Assembly (NCBI GenBank): GCA_019240755.1
Contig: JAFAXS010000139.1
Coordinates: 1 to 33,017, forward strand
Reading direction: 5' to 3'
Length of the DNA: 33,017 nt
Source: Vulcanimicrobiota bacterium
Lineage (GTDB): Bacteria; Vulcanimicrobiota; Vulcanimicrobiia; Vulcanimicrobiales; Vulcanimicrobiaceae
Positions 23,120-30,477 of this stretch are shown piece by piece (position 1 is the first letter of the stretch; each line of letters starts with the position of its first letter). The notes below the pieces were generated by a model, which was given only the letters and a program-made list of their open reading frames with translations, had not been told where the DNA came from and searched no databases. The translations under genes and the position numbers were made by a program.

Positions 23120-24360
23120 ATCGCGACGGCGAGAGGATACCCACCCGTACGAAACGGCGCACCGGCGACGCGCCTGAGGGTCCCACCGTCAAAGACGTCG
23201 ATCCGGTCCGCGCCGGCGCAAGGAACGTAGAGGCGCCGCGCAACCGAATCGTAGGTCGGCTTCCACGGGGTCTGGCAGGTTTGCAGCGGCGCCCGCTGCT
23301 CGCGCAGCGTCCGGGCATCCAACACGTAGACCTCGGCGAGGGCTTCGTCCGTGACGAAGAGACGCTGCGAACGCGAATCGAGTGCCGCGCCGAGCGGAAA
23401 CGTCAGGGCGGCGCTATGCGCGACCACGCGCGGCATTCGCGCGCGCAGGTCGATCGCGACCGCCCGCCCCGGAGCACCAAAGGGCGAGCTCGTGCTTTGA
23501 TTGGCGATTGCGTACAGCCGAGTGCCGTCGGGCGACAGCACCAGAGAAAATACTCGTGGTACCGCGTTGAAGCGGCGCGCGCGTCGCATGGAGGCCTGAT
23601 CGACGACGGCGACGGTGCCGTCGTTGGTATTGGCAACGTACACGAGCCGGCGTGCCTGGTCGATCGCCAAGCCTTCGGCGGTCGCGCCGGTAACGACGCG
23701 CGCGGTTGCGCCGTCCGGCGCGATCCGCGTCAGGCCGCCGCTTCCGTCGAGGTCGCGATTGGTCACGAAGACGTTATGGTTTGCGCCGTCGATGGCAACG
23801 TCGTCGCCGAAGATAACGCCGTCCACGCGCACGACGCCCCAGGGCGATAGCGTCGCGAGCAACAGCTGCGAGCCTTGCGTATCGGTCGCGGCGATTCGGC
23901 CGAGGTCGTCCACGGCGGCGTCGCTTGGGGCTCCGCCGGTCGTCAGCACTCCGAGTACGGAAAAATCGCGCGAGTCGTGCACGACGATTCCGTCGTCGTA
24001 CGACGCGACGATCAGCAGTCCGCGGCGTGGGTCGGGAGGTGCGGCGATGCGCAGCCGCGCCGCGGCCAGGCCGTCGGCGTTGCCGGCGACCAAAAAGGCG
24101 CCCACCGCATCGGTTTGACGTGGAATTTCATAGCTGCCGCTCGAGGCGAGGCTTCCGGGACCGAGCAGCGCGACGTGATAAGGCGCCGAGAATCCGGAGA
24201 CGCGTACCGGCACGATGCTGCCCGGCAGGTACGGCCACGCAACCGTCGCGATCGTTCCGCTGGCGACGCGGTGCGCGGGCGGGCGCGCTATCGCCGCGAT
24301 GGAGAGTACGGCTGCGGCGAGCGCGGCAGCAGATTTGCAGAACGTCGGAAAGCGGAGAAT
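23098..24360 (-). CDS. Exported YncE-like beta-propeller protein with an apparent ATT start
   Basis: About 420 residues from the ATT at 24358-24360. Read this way it has a clear signal peptide (KSAAALAAAVLSIAAIA after a basic LRFPTFCK). The rest is a seven-bladed-type repeat region with recurring segments such as LVYVANTNDGTVAVVD, LVLSPDGTRLYAIA and RLFVTDEALAEVYVLD, as in YncE/lactonase-like propellers. The first ATG/GTG/TTG in frame is a GTG at 24213, which would delete the signal and about 49 residues. AAGGAGG stands eight bases before the ATT, inside the end of the upstream gene. The ligand is unknown. It is between a membrane protein and the glycosidase-family gene, so a role at the cell surface is likely. 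Confidence 0.7.
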   Translation of the reverse strand: MLRFPTFCKSAAALAAAVLSIAAIARPPAHRVASGTIATVAWPYLPGSIVPVRVSGFSAPYHVALLGPGSLASSGSYEIPRQTDAVGAFLVAGNADGLAAARLRIAAPPDPRRGLLIVASYDDGIVVHDSRDFSVLGVLTTGGAPSDAAVDDLGRIAATDTQGSQLLLATLSPWGVVRVDGVIFGDDVAIDGANHNVFVTNRDLDGSGGLTRIAPDGATARVVTGATAEGLAIDQARRLVYVANTNDGTVAVVDQASMRRARRFNAVPRVFSLVLSPDGTRLYAIANQSTSSPFGAPGRAVAIDLRARMPRVVAHSAALTFPLGAALDSRSQRLFVTDEALAEVYVLDARTLREQRAPLQTCQTPWKPTYDSVARRLYVPCAGADRIDVFDGGTLRRVAGAPFRTGGYPLAVAIWHSRSG

Positions 24361-24375
24361 CTCGCTATCCTCCTT
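24358..24375 (-). promoter_or_regulatory. Strong Shine-Dalgarno with candidate ATT initiation codon
   Basis: On the minus strand AAGGAGG (24375-24369) is followed by eight bases (ATAGCGAG) and ATT (24360-24358). The TAG stop of the DUF4337-like gene lies within the spacer. The codons after ATT encode a basic then hydrophobic signal peptide. This is the better of two ATT-start cases in the window. Confidence 0.65.
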
Positions 24376-24901
24376 GCGCCAATCCCATCGCGAGCAGCGC
24401 GAGGCCCAGCGTGCCGAGAATGCCGACTATCGGCAGAAGGTAGCGCGCCGCAACGAGCGCCGAGATCGAAACGAGCACGATCGCTATTTGAAACGACGCC
24501 GCCGCGTACTGCAGCATCTCGTAGGATTTCATCACCGACTGCGAGCGCTCGTCTTCGCTTGCGGCCTGGCGCTCTAACAGTTTCGCTTGCTCCAGCACTG
24601 AGGGAGCGGATTCCGTTTCCGTTGCCGCAGCGCCCTCCAGCTGTTTACGGATCTTGGCGTCGCGAACCAAGTCGGTCGAGATCAGCGCGCGATAGATGTT
24701 GAAGCGAATCTGCTTCGCCTCGTAGGCGTTGTACGTGTCCGTCGCGCGAGACTGCAGCAGAATCGCTTGATTCTTCGACGCGAGCGCCGTGATCGAGCGA
24801 TGATGCGCAAACAGCGTTCCCAATGCCGCCAGCACGGCGAGAATGGCGGCCGCGAGCGAGATCAGCCGGTTGGCGCCCCGCGCTTGCGGCCAGTGACTCA
24901 T
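24365..24901 (-). CDS. DUF4337-like membrane protein
   Basis: A 178-residue protein with one N-terminal membrane helix (LISLAAAILAVLAALGTLFA, about 13-32), a charged helical middle (SRATDTYNAYEAKQIRFN, then KLLERQAASEDERSQ), and two C-terminal membrane helices (about 135-150 and 155-172). This layout and the YNAYEAK pattern resemble DUF4337 proteins, of unknown function. The ATG at 24901 overlaps the hydrolase stop as ATGA. The open frame continues upstream through the hydrolase gene but is not coding there. Confidence 0.72.
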   Translation of the reverse strand: MSHWPQARGANRLISLAAAILAVLAALGTLFAHHRSITALASKNQAILLQSRATDTYNAYEAKQIRFNIYRALISTDLVRDAKIRKQLEGAAATETESAPSVLEQAKLLERQAASEDERSQSVMKSYEMLQYAAASFQIAIVLVSISALVAARYLLPIVGILGTLGLALLAMGLAQGG

Positions 24902-26190
24902 CGCAGCGCCTCGACGCGCTCTAAGGCTCGCGCGACGTCGCTTCCCGGCGCCACGGACGTCTCCGTCGTCTTGCGCCGGTCGAACGAAAAACTTGCGATG
25001 GCGAAGCCGCCGAACGTGCCGGCGATCACGCTGCCGTCGGGGTCGACGGCGAACGCGCGCTTGGCCCTGCGATCGAAAGCGATGACGTACAGACGTAACT
25101 CCAGAGCGCGAGCGCGAGCGAATCGTTCGACCCAAGTCGGTTCGAGATCGCTGGCCCACGCGACGAGCGCAACTCCGGCTTGCCGCAGCGGCACCAATCC
25201 CGCCGGATCGAGAACGACCTCGTCGCCGGCGACGAATGCTCCAATCCCCTGGGCTAGCGTGGAAAGGCGCGGCTCATCGTCGGGCGCAACGGCGTATCGG
25301 GCGTCCAAAACTTCGAGACGCTCGTCGATATCCGGCGGCAGAGGGGCAAACGAGATCGCGATGCGCAGCGGCTCGCAGTCCCGTCTCGTGTTTGCCGGCA
25401 GCCTGCGAAGAGGCGCGCGGTGAGGCTGGGGGTGCTCCGGCAGATCAATGCGCGCGCGCAGCGTCTCAGCCCGCCGCTCGCCGGCAATTGCAACGATCTC
25501 TCCATGGGCGTCAACGATCTGGCTCTTGCCGCAGTACGCGACCATGCCGAGCTCGCTTCCGCACTTGTTGGCGGCGATGAAGGGGACCCGGTTCTCGTAG
25601 GCGCGCACTCGTGCCAACAGGTCCGCCTGGACGTTGTCCAAGGCGGTCGGATTTCGTCCGCTGGTCACCCACGCGGTCGGCATCACCAGCGCGACGGCGC
25701 CGCGGTCGACCAGCGTGCTCGCAATGGTCGGGATTCGTCCGTCCGCGCAGATGAGAATGCCGAGGGTGCCCACGCTCGTCCGTATAGGCGCCAACCGTTG
25801 GCCGCGCGCGAACCAGCGCCGGTCGAAGTGCCACAAGAACAGCTTATCCGCGCGCCCCGCAATCGACCCGTCGCTGTCCACCACGATGGCGCTGTTGCGC
25901 ACCGTTCCATCGGCGCGCGCCGCCGCGCCCGCGACGATCACCGTTTCGGTGGTGCGTGCGATCTCGCGCAGTCGTTCGACGGCGGCGTCTACGGGCGCCC
26001 AATCGAGCGGCGCAGAGCCGAGCACGTAGGCGGGAAGCGAGCCTTCCGGAAGAACGACGAGATCGGCATCCGCGGCCGCGTCGCAGACGGCAGTAACGAT
26101 AGCGTCAACGCGGCGAGCAAAGTCGGCGCGATCGTGTGCCTCTAGTTGAACGGCGGCAACGCGAATGGAACGGCTCACGCGGGCGCTCAT
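24898..26190 (-). CDS. Tandem nitrilase-fold carbon-nitrogen hydrolase, second domain catalytically dead
   Basis: A 430-residue protein with two nitrilase-like halves. The first (about 8-270) has the full Glu-Lys-Cys triad: Glu49 in VLPEGS, Lys116 in RADKLFLW and Cys148 in LICADGRIP. It should cleave an amide or nitrile bond. The second half (about 280-420) follows the same fold order (GDEVVLDPAGLVPL, then AGVALVAWAS, then FAVDPDGSVIAG), but the Cys position reads VAGDE, so it lacks the nucleophile and probably binds or dimerises. No membrane helices are seen, unlike Lnt-type N-acyltransferases. The substrate is unknown. It is the first gene of the operon that runs down to the glycosidase-family gene; the divergent exported-protein gene lies across 130 bases. 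Confidence 0.85.
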   Translation of the reverse strand: MSARVSRSIRVAAVQLEAHDRADFARRVDAIVTAVCDAAADADLVVLPEGSLPAYVLGSAPLDWAPVDAAVERLREIARTTETVIVAGAAARADGTVRNSAIVVDSDGSIAGRADKLFLWHFDRRWFARGQRLAPIRTSVGTLGILICADGRIPTIASTLVDRGAVALVMPTAWVTSGRNPTALDNVQADLLARVRAYENRVPFIAANKCGSELGMVAYCGKSQIVDAHGEIVAIAGERRAETLRARIDLPEHPQPHRAPLRRLPANTRRDCEPLRIAISFAPLPPDIDERLEVLDARYAVAPDDEPRLSTLAQGIGAFVAGDEVVLDPAGLVPLRQAGVALVAWASDLEPTWVERFARARALELRLYVIAFDRRAKRAFAVDPDGSVIAGTFGGFAIASFSFDRRKTTETSVAPGSDVARALERVEALR

Positions 26191-26320
26191 TCGTGCTACG
26201 ATTAAACCGGCCCTTACGAGATCACGAGCGGGAAGGCCGGCGCGCGCGGGACGCGGAAACTAATTCACCCCAAAGGGCTGTATCGCGCTGTAGCGATACC
26301 CGAAGGGAGATTTTTCGCAC
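26191..26320 (+). promoter_or_regulatory. Divergent promoter region with structured leader of the exported protein gene
   Basis: A TACGAT -10-like box (26197-26202) has no clear -35 box. A stem CCGGCC (26207-26212) pairs with GGCCGG (26235-26240), extendable with a one-base bulge. A second perfect stem GTATCGC (26280-26286) pairs with GCGATAC (26293-26299) over a six-base loop, ending just before an AGGGAG ribosome site (26304-26309). The leader would be about 110 bases. I could not match it to a known riboswitch. Confidence 0.45.
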
Positions 26321-27043
26321 GTGAAACGTACGTTACCGACGTTATCGCTTGCGGTTGTGATCGCCGGAACCGCGCTGTTGTCTCAAGCTCCGGCTCATCC
26401 TGCGCCGTCCGCCGCAGCGACACCAAAGCCAAGCTCCGTACCGGCGAACGTTGGTCAAGCTGTTTCGAAAGACGTTTGCGCCTCGACCAAGAGCAAGTGG
26501 GCGCATCTTCAATGCGAGCAGTACAACAGCTCTGCCCCGGGCGACGAGTATTTCGGCCGGATGAAGATGAGTTATCTGGGCATCGACAATACGTATAAGG
26601 ACGGCGCGATCAGCGCCGGCGACTACTCGACCGATCCGCGTCTCATTTCGAAGCTGGATTTCGCAACCGACGCGTTGCGGCGCTGGGCCTCGAAGTATCC
26701 GCACGACCCGCAACTCGCGCGCGCGTACTTCTTGGGCGTGATGGTTCTCAGGAAGGTCTACACCCAACCGGAGCAAGACACTGCGTGGCAGTTCATCCAA
26801 ACGCTCGTCTCGCAGTATTCCGGCACCTATTTCGGCAGAGTGATGAAAAACAGCCTCGCCAAGGGCTTTACCGAGCACTTAATGGCGACGGCACAGGTCT
26901 GCCCGACTCCGCTTCCGATCGGCGTGGGCGTTATGCCCGAGGTGACGCCCGACGTCACCCCGACGCCGTCGCCTGCGCCGGGACATCCCGCGATCGTGGT
27001 CATCACGCCGCCGTGCGTGCCAACGAAAGCGGCGTCCTTGTAG
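26321..27043 (+). CDS. Exported protein of unknown function, 240 residues
   Basis: Not recognised. The GTG start with AGGGAG upstream gives a basic signal peptide (KRTLPTLSLAVVIAGTALLS) that ends near SQAPA. The mature part begins with a Pro/Ala/Ser-rich stretch, then two Cys (about 53 and 65) that could form a disulfide, then a helical region with patterns such as DPRLISKLDFATDALRRWA and DPQLARAYFLGVMVLRKVY, suggesting TPR-like helical pairs. The C-terminal 50 residues are Pro/Thr-rich with two more Cys. It stands alone, downstream of a structured leader, divergent from the nitrilase operon. Confidence 0.6.
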   Translation: MKRTLPTLSLAVVIAGTALLSQAPAHPAPSAAATPKPSSVPANVGQAVSKDVCASTKSKWAHLQCEQYNSSAPGDEYFGRMKMSYLGIDNTYKDGAISAGDYSTDPRLISKLDFATDALRRWASKYPHDPQLARAYFLGVMVLRKVYTQPEQDTAWQFIQTLVSQYSGTYFGRVMKNSLAKGFTEHLMATAQVCPTPLPIGVGVMPEVTPDVTPTPSPAPGHPAIVVITPPCVPTKAASL

Positions 27044-27074
27044 GGATTGATTCGCGGTCTGGCCGTCGCACCTA

Positions 27075-27126
27075 GGGATATGCCACCCTCGCTAATTCTC
27101 AGATTAATCGCTCGGGTGGCATACCC
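27075..27126. repeat. Large imperfect palindrome downstream of the exported-protein gene
   Basis: TATGCCACCC (27079-27088) pairs perfectly with GGGTGGCATA (27114-27123), extended by GGG at 27075 and CCC at 27124-27126 across one extra base. The loop holds AT-rich GCTAAT and ATTAATCGC, which can pair in turn. No T-run follows on the plus strand, so a simple intrinsic terminator is doubtful. It may act as an mRNA 3'-end stem, an operator, or a repetitive palindrome. Confidence 0.5.
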
Positions 27127-27164
27127 GCTCGGCGCTCGCGGCCAGACGCCGCGAAATAAAATGA

Positions 27165-27194
27165 AGAGGGCCTCTGCCGATGCAGAAGCCCTCT
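27165..27194 (-). terminator. Intrinsic terminator of the stalk-barrel gene
   Basis: A 13-bp stem with one mismatch (27165-27177 with 27182-27194) and the four-base loop CGAT. On the minus strand it is followed by a T-rich run (TCATTTTATTTC). It lies about 25 bases past the stop of the minus-strand gene at 27220. The plus-strand side has no T-run. Confidence 0.75.
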
Positions 27195-27219
27195 CGCGTT
27201 GTAGTTTGCCCTAGATCGT

Positions 27220-28554
27220 CTAGATCTTCAGGCCGATGCCCGCGTACGGACCGTATTCGGAGATTCCGATCGGCGCTGCATTGTACGCCCATCCACGATC
27301 GCCAAGGAAGCCGACTTCGATGAAGAGCGGGAACCCAGGGAACGTGTACGACACGCCAATGTCATACTTGAGCATGTTGTAGCCAACGTTGTACGTGCAG
27401 CTGGAACCCGTCGGGTTTCCGCACGCCAGCGGTGTGCTCGTGTAGTTGCCGTTGATTCCGAAGTAGTAGAGCGCGCTACCGTACCACGAGAAGACGCGGT
27501 CGAGGTCGGGCAGTTTTTCAAGTCCGACACCCGCGCCGGTCTCCTTGGGATAACCGTAGTTGTTGCCCCGCCACATGTAACCGCCCACGAGATAGATGCG
27601 CGGCTTGAGGATTCGAAGTCCGAGTCGCGCATCGAAATCGTAGTCTCGGCCTATGAACGCCGGCTGGAAGTACTGGCCGAGCCCACCGATGGTGGTCACG
27701 TAGCATTCCGGATCGTTCTTACCGGCACAGTTGTGCTGCCAGTTCCACTGACGGTAATCGACTTCGACCATGAACGGTAGCGCCATGATCGGAATCTCAA
27801 TTGCGCCGTGCAACCGGTACGAGAAACCGCCGTTGTTGTTCGTGCTGGTGTTGCCCGGTACGAATTCGTTGTACACCTTTGGTGAGAATATATAGTCACC
27901 GGCGACATAGAAGTCGTAGTATGGAGCGGGCGGCGGCGGTGGCGGCGGGGGCGGTGGCGGCATGGCCGACGGCGGCGGTGGTGCCGGAGGCGGCGGCGGC
28001 GTCGCCGGAATGTACCGAACGACGACCAAGTGACGATCGGGCACCCACTGCACGTATGCGCCCATGCCTTCCGAAATTACGCGGACCGGGACGAGTACCG
28101 TACCCTGATAAATCACGGGCGGTACGTCGAGCGGCCGGGTTTCGCCGTTGATGACGACTTCCGGCTTGCCGACGGTCACTTTGACTTCGGCGCCGGCTTT
28201 GCTGACCGTCGCCGTCTTGCTGCCCGCGTCATACGATACGGTCGCGCCCATCTGCTCGAACATCGAGCGCAACGGAATCAAAAGCGTTCCGCCGCGAACG
28301 AGTGCTGCGAGCACGCGACCCTGCTTGAGGATGTCGGGCTTGGTGTAGACGTGATGGTCATTGTAGAGAATTGGGATCTGTCCTGACGGCGGAGAACCGA
28401 AGTTCGCCGGCGGAGGAGAGGCCGGACCCTGATCCTGTGCGACCGCGTTGGTTCCAATGTTGCCATGCGATCCACCGGGATGGGCCGCGACCGCGGTGAA
28501 TCCTACGCCCACTGTCATCAGCAGGGCGAGGACTCCGGTGCTCAGTCGCTTCAA
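27220..28554 (-). CDS. Copper-amine-oxidase-type stalk domain fused to an outer-membrane barrel-like domain
   Basis: A 444-residue exported protein. The order is: a signal peptide (about 1-24, ending AVAA); a low-complexity Pro/Gln region to about 57; a copper amine oxidase N-terminal-like stalk (about 60-180, with LLIPLRSMFEQMGATVSYD and VLVPVRVISEGMGAYVQW); a poly-Pro linker (about 184-211); and a beta-barrel-like domain (about 212-444) with alternating aromatic/hydrophobic strands and Gly-rich turns. The C-terminus is GIGLKI, not the usual terminal Phe. It is probably an outer-membrane protein whose stalk binds the cell wall or other periplasmic structure; this is inference. The TTG start has AGGAGG five bases before it. 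It is followed by an intrinsic terminator. Confidence 0.8.
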   Translation of the reverse strand: MKRLSTGVLALLMTVGVGFTAVAAHPGGSHGNIGTNAVAQDQGPASPPPANFGSPPSGQIPILYNDHHVYTKPDILKQGRVLAALVRGGTLLIPLRSMFEQMGATVSYDAGSKTATVSKAGAEVKVTVGKPEVVINGETRPLDVPPVIYQGTVLVPVRVISEGMGAYVQWVPDRHLVVVRYIPATPPPPPAPPPPSAMPPPPPPPPPPPAPYYDFYVAGDYIFSPKVYNEFVPGNTSTNNNGGFSYRLHGAIEIPIMALPFMVEVDYRQWNWQHNCAGKNDPECYVTTIGGLGQYFQPAFIGRDYDFDARLGLRILKPRIYLVGGYMWRGNNYGYPKETGAGVGLEKLPDLDRVFSWYGSALYYFGINGNYTSTPLACGNPTGSSCTYNVGYNMLKYDIGVSYTFPGFPLFIEVGFLGDRGWAYNAAPIGISEYGPYAGIGLKI

Positions 28555-28681
28555 TGTGTCCTCCTAGTTGAACAATTGAGACTTTAGGCTTGCCATCCGC
28601 TGGCCCAAATCGGACAGCCGGCAACGCCTTTGGCGTCCTCTTCGGGAGGAAACGATTGCCTCCCCTGCACTAAGAGCCGCT
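28555..28681 (-). ncRNA. Structured intergenic leader of the stalk-barrel gene (candidate cis-regulatory RNA)
   Basis: The 127 bases between the thioesterase stop and the stalk-barrel TTG can fold on the minus strand into a GGGAGG/CCTCCC hairpin (28644-28664, loop of nine bases). An ACGCC/GGCGT hairpin with a three-base loop follows (28624-28636), then a GC-rich segment, then AGGAGG. GGCAA and TTGCC segments could also pair as an alternative fold. I could not assign it to a known family. No T-run follows the first stem, so it is not a terminator of the upstream gene. Confidence 0.4.
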
Positions 28682-29077
28682 TTAGGCCAGCTTTTCTTGG
28701 AGTTTTGCCAAGAATTTGGCCCTGTCGATGATGTATCGCTCGTGGCTCCCTTCGGCGACGGCTTCTTGCTCGTCGAAGACCTGCACGGCGAAACTGACGC
28801 GAGGGCCATCGAGCATGACGACCTCGACTTCGGTGCGCACGATGAATCCGACCGGAACCGGCTTACGATGCTCCAAATCGATGTGCGTTCCCAACGTGAT
28901 TTGGCCGCCGCGCAGAATCGGCTCGACGCACGCGATCGCCGCGCTCTCGACCAGCTGGACGAGCATCGAGGTCGAGAGCACGTCCACGCCTTTGTTCCCG
29001 GCCTTCTCGGCCGTCATCCACTCTTCGACCCGGCTTTGGAGGCTGTACGAGCGCCCGATGTCGAGTTTCACGCTCAT
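28682..29077 (-). CDS. FlK-like acyl-CoA thioesterase (hot-dog fold)
   Basis: A 131-residue hot-dog-fold protein. Features of the fluoroacetyl-CoA thioesterase-like family are present: VLSTSMLVQLVESAAIACVE (about 33-52, containing the conserved Thr/Ser and Glu positions), then TLGTHIDLEHRKPVPVG with the family His (about 62-78), then a VEVVMLDGPRVSFAVQVFDE strand pair. Such proteins hydrolyse short acyl-CoA or related thioesters. The acyl group here is unknown. It starts with ATG at 29077, divergent from the efflux adaptor gene, and precedes the stalk-barrel gene by 127 bases. Confidence 0.82.
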   Translation of the reverse strand: MSVKLDIGRSYSLQSRVEEWMTAEKAGNKGVDVLSTSMLVQLVESAAIACVEPILRGGQITLGTHIDLEHRKPVPVGFIVRTEVEVVMLDGPRVSFAVQVFDEQEAVAEGSHERYIIDRAKFLAKLQEKLA

Positions 29078-29199
29078 GCCCGGGGGAGATACGCCCTGCA
29101 GCCAAAGACCTCATGCCGGGGTTACTGAATCAAAAGGCGCGTCGTACCGTATATCACTAGCGTGAGGCTTGCCTCGTAAGGACTGCCTGAGAAGGAATA
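29078..29199. promoter_or_regulatory. Divergent promoter region between thioesterase and efflux adaptor
   Basis: This 122-base gap has a TATATC box (29150-29155) that could serve as a -10 box for the adaptor gene, and a small perfect palindrome GAGGC-TT-GCCTC (29164-29175) just downstream that could be an operator. An AAGGA ribosome site stands before the ATG at 29200. The assignments are weak; there is no regulator gene adjacent. Confidence 0.35.
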
Positions 29200-30474
29200 A
29201 TGCTGAGGATGACTTCGTGTTCGCCCCAACTGCGGGTGAGATTTTTGATGCTGGCCGTCGCACTCGCCACGGCGACGGGCGCCGGCTGCGGCAAAAAGCC
29301 CGACCAGGGGCCTATGCCGCTGACGGTCGATGCCGCCGCCGCGACGCGTCAGACGCTCGCGACGTACGTGACGCTCGACGGCCAAATCGCTCCGCTGGAG
29401 CAATCGACGCTGGCGTTTCAGCAAAGTGGTACGATCAACCATATCGCCGTCAACATCGGCGACATGGTCCATCGCGGCGACCTCTTGGCGACGATCGATC
29501 CATCCACGCTGCAAGCGCAGCTCTCGCAAGCGCAAGCGCAGGCGGCGCAATACTCCGCCTCGGCGCAAGGCGCGGTCGTGGGGTATCCCGTGCAGGTTCA
29601 GGCGAATCAGGCCGCCGTGCAAACCTCGAAGGCATCGCTGGACAATGCGCGCCTCGTCTACGAACAGAACGAGCAGCTCTACAAACAGGGCTACGTGTCC
29701 GAGACGCAGCTGCAGCAATCCCGATCGAACTACGTGCAGGCACAGCAAACCTACAACAACTCCGTCGTGGCCCTGCGCAACAATCAAGTCAGCGCGCAGA
29801 ACGTACGAGCCCAAGAGGCTCAAGCCGCCGCCGCCGGCGCACAGGCGCACGTGATCAGCACGCAGTTGTCGCAGACCTATCTGTACGCACCGTACGACGC
29901 CGTCGTCGCGAACCGGCTCGTCGATCCGGGCGCCTTTGCGTCGCCGTCGCAGCCGGTGTTGCAAGTGGCGCGAATCGATCGCGTCTGGATCAACGTCAAC
30001 GTCCCGGATGAAGACCTCGCGTACGTGCATCCGGGCACGCAGGTGACGTTCCAGTCCACGTCGTTGCCGGGACGGACGCTTCACGCCGCCATCCAGACCG
30101 TCAACTCCGTGCCGACGTCGGGAACGCTCTCCTACCTCGCGCGCATCGAGCTGCAGAACCCCGGCTACGCGCTACGTGGCGGGATGCTGGTCTCGGTCAC
30201 GCTGACGAAGTCGCGTGCCGTTGGGGCGATCGTCGTCCCCCGCAGCGCCGTCGCGCAAACGCCCAACGGCGACATGGTCTACACGATCGCCGACAACAAG
30301 GCGCAGGCGGTACCGGTGAAGGTCGGCGTCCAGACCGACACGATGGCGCAGGTGATCAGCCCCCGCGTCCACCCCGGAACGATGGTGATCACGACACGTC
30401 CCGACGCGCTGAAGGACGGCAGCCTCGTGGCCATCGCAGGCGCGAGCGGACCCAACGCGGGCACGGTGCATTAG
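29200..30474 (+). CDS. RND-type efflux periplasmic adaptor lipoprotein
   Basis: A 424-residue membrane-fusion protein. A signal peptide ends in ATGAGC, giving a lipobox with Cys30. The lipoyl-like half AVNIGDMVHRGDLLATID leads into a long Gln/Ala-rich coiled-coil hairpin (about 105-215, with EQLYKQGYVSETQLQQS). The lipoyl return half is TYLYAPYDAVVANRLVDPGAF. A beta-barrel domain (VWINVNVPDEDL) and the membrane-proximal domain (VVPRSAVAQT) follow. It would bridge an inner-membrane pump and the TolC-like channel encoded next. No pump gene follows, so the transporter partner is elsewhere. The ATG at 29200 has AAGGA four bases upstream. Confidence 0.92.
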   Translation: MLRMTSCSPQLRVRFLMLAVALATATGAGCGKKPDQGPMPLTVDAAAATRQTLATYVTLDGQIAPLEQSTLAFQQSGTINHIAVNIGDMVHRGDLLATIDPSTLQAQLSQAQAQAAQYSASAQGAVVGYPVQVQANQAAVQTSKASLDNARLVYEQNEQLYKQGYVSETQLQQSRSNYVQAQQTYNNSVVALRNNQVSAQNVRAQEAQAAAAGAQAHVISTQLSQTYLYAPYDAVVANRLVDPGAFASPSQPVLQVARIDRVWINVNVPDEDLAYVHPGTQVTFQSTSLPGRTLHAAIQTVNSVPTSGTLSYLARIELQNPGYALRGGMLVSVTLTKSRAVGAIVVPRSAVAQTPNGDMVYTIADNKAQAVPVKVGVQTDTMAQVISPRVHPGTMVITTRPDALKDGSLVAIAGASGPNAGTVH

Positions 30475-30477
30475 AAG

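Noticed and set aside
26250-26285. GGGGTGAA on the minus strand as part of a c-di-AMP (ydaO) riboswitch
   Set aside because: The other conserved parts of the motif are missing and the strand would point to the nitrilase operon over too short a distance.
29122-30084. Long minus-strand open frame (about 320 codons) opposite the efflux adaptor
   Set aside because: Arg/Leu/His-rich, no recognisable domain, and fully antisense to a clear adaptor gene; typical of high-GC shadow frames.
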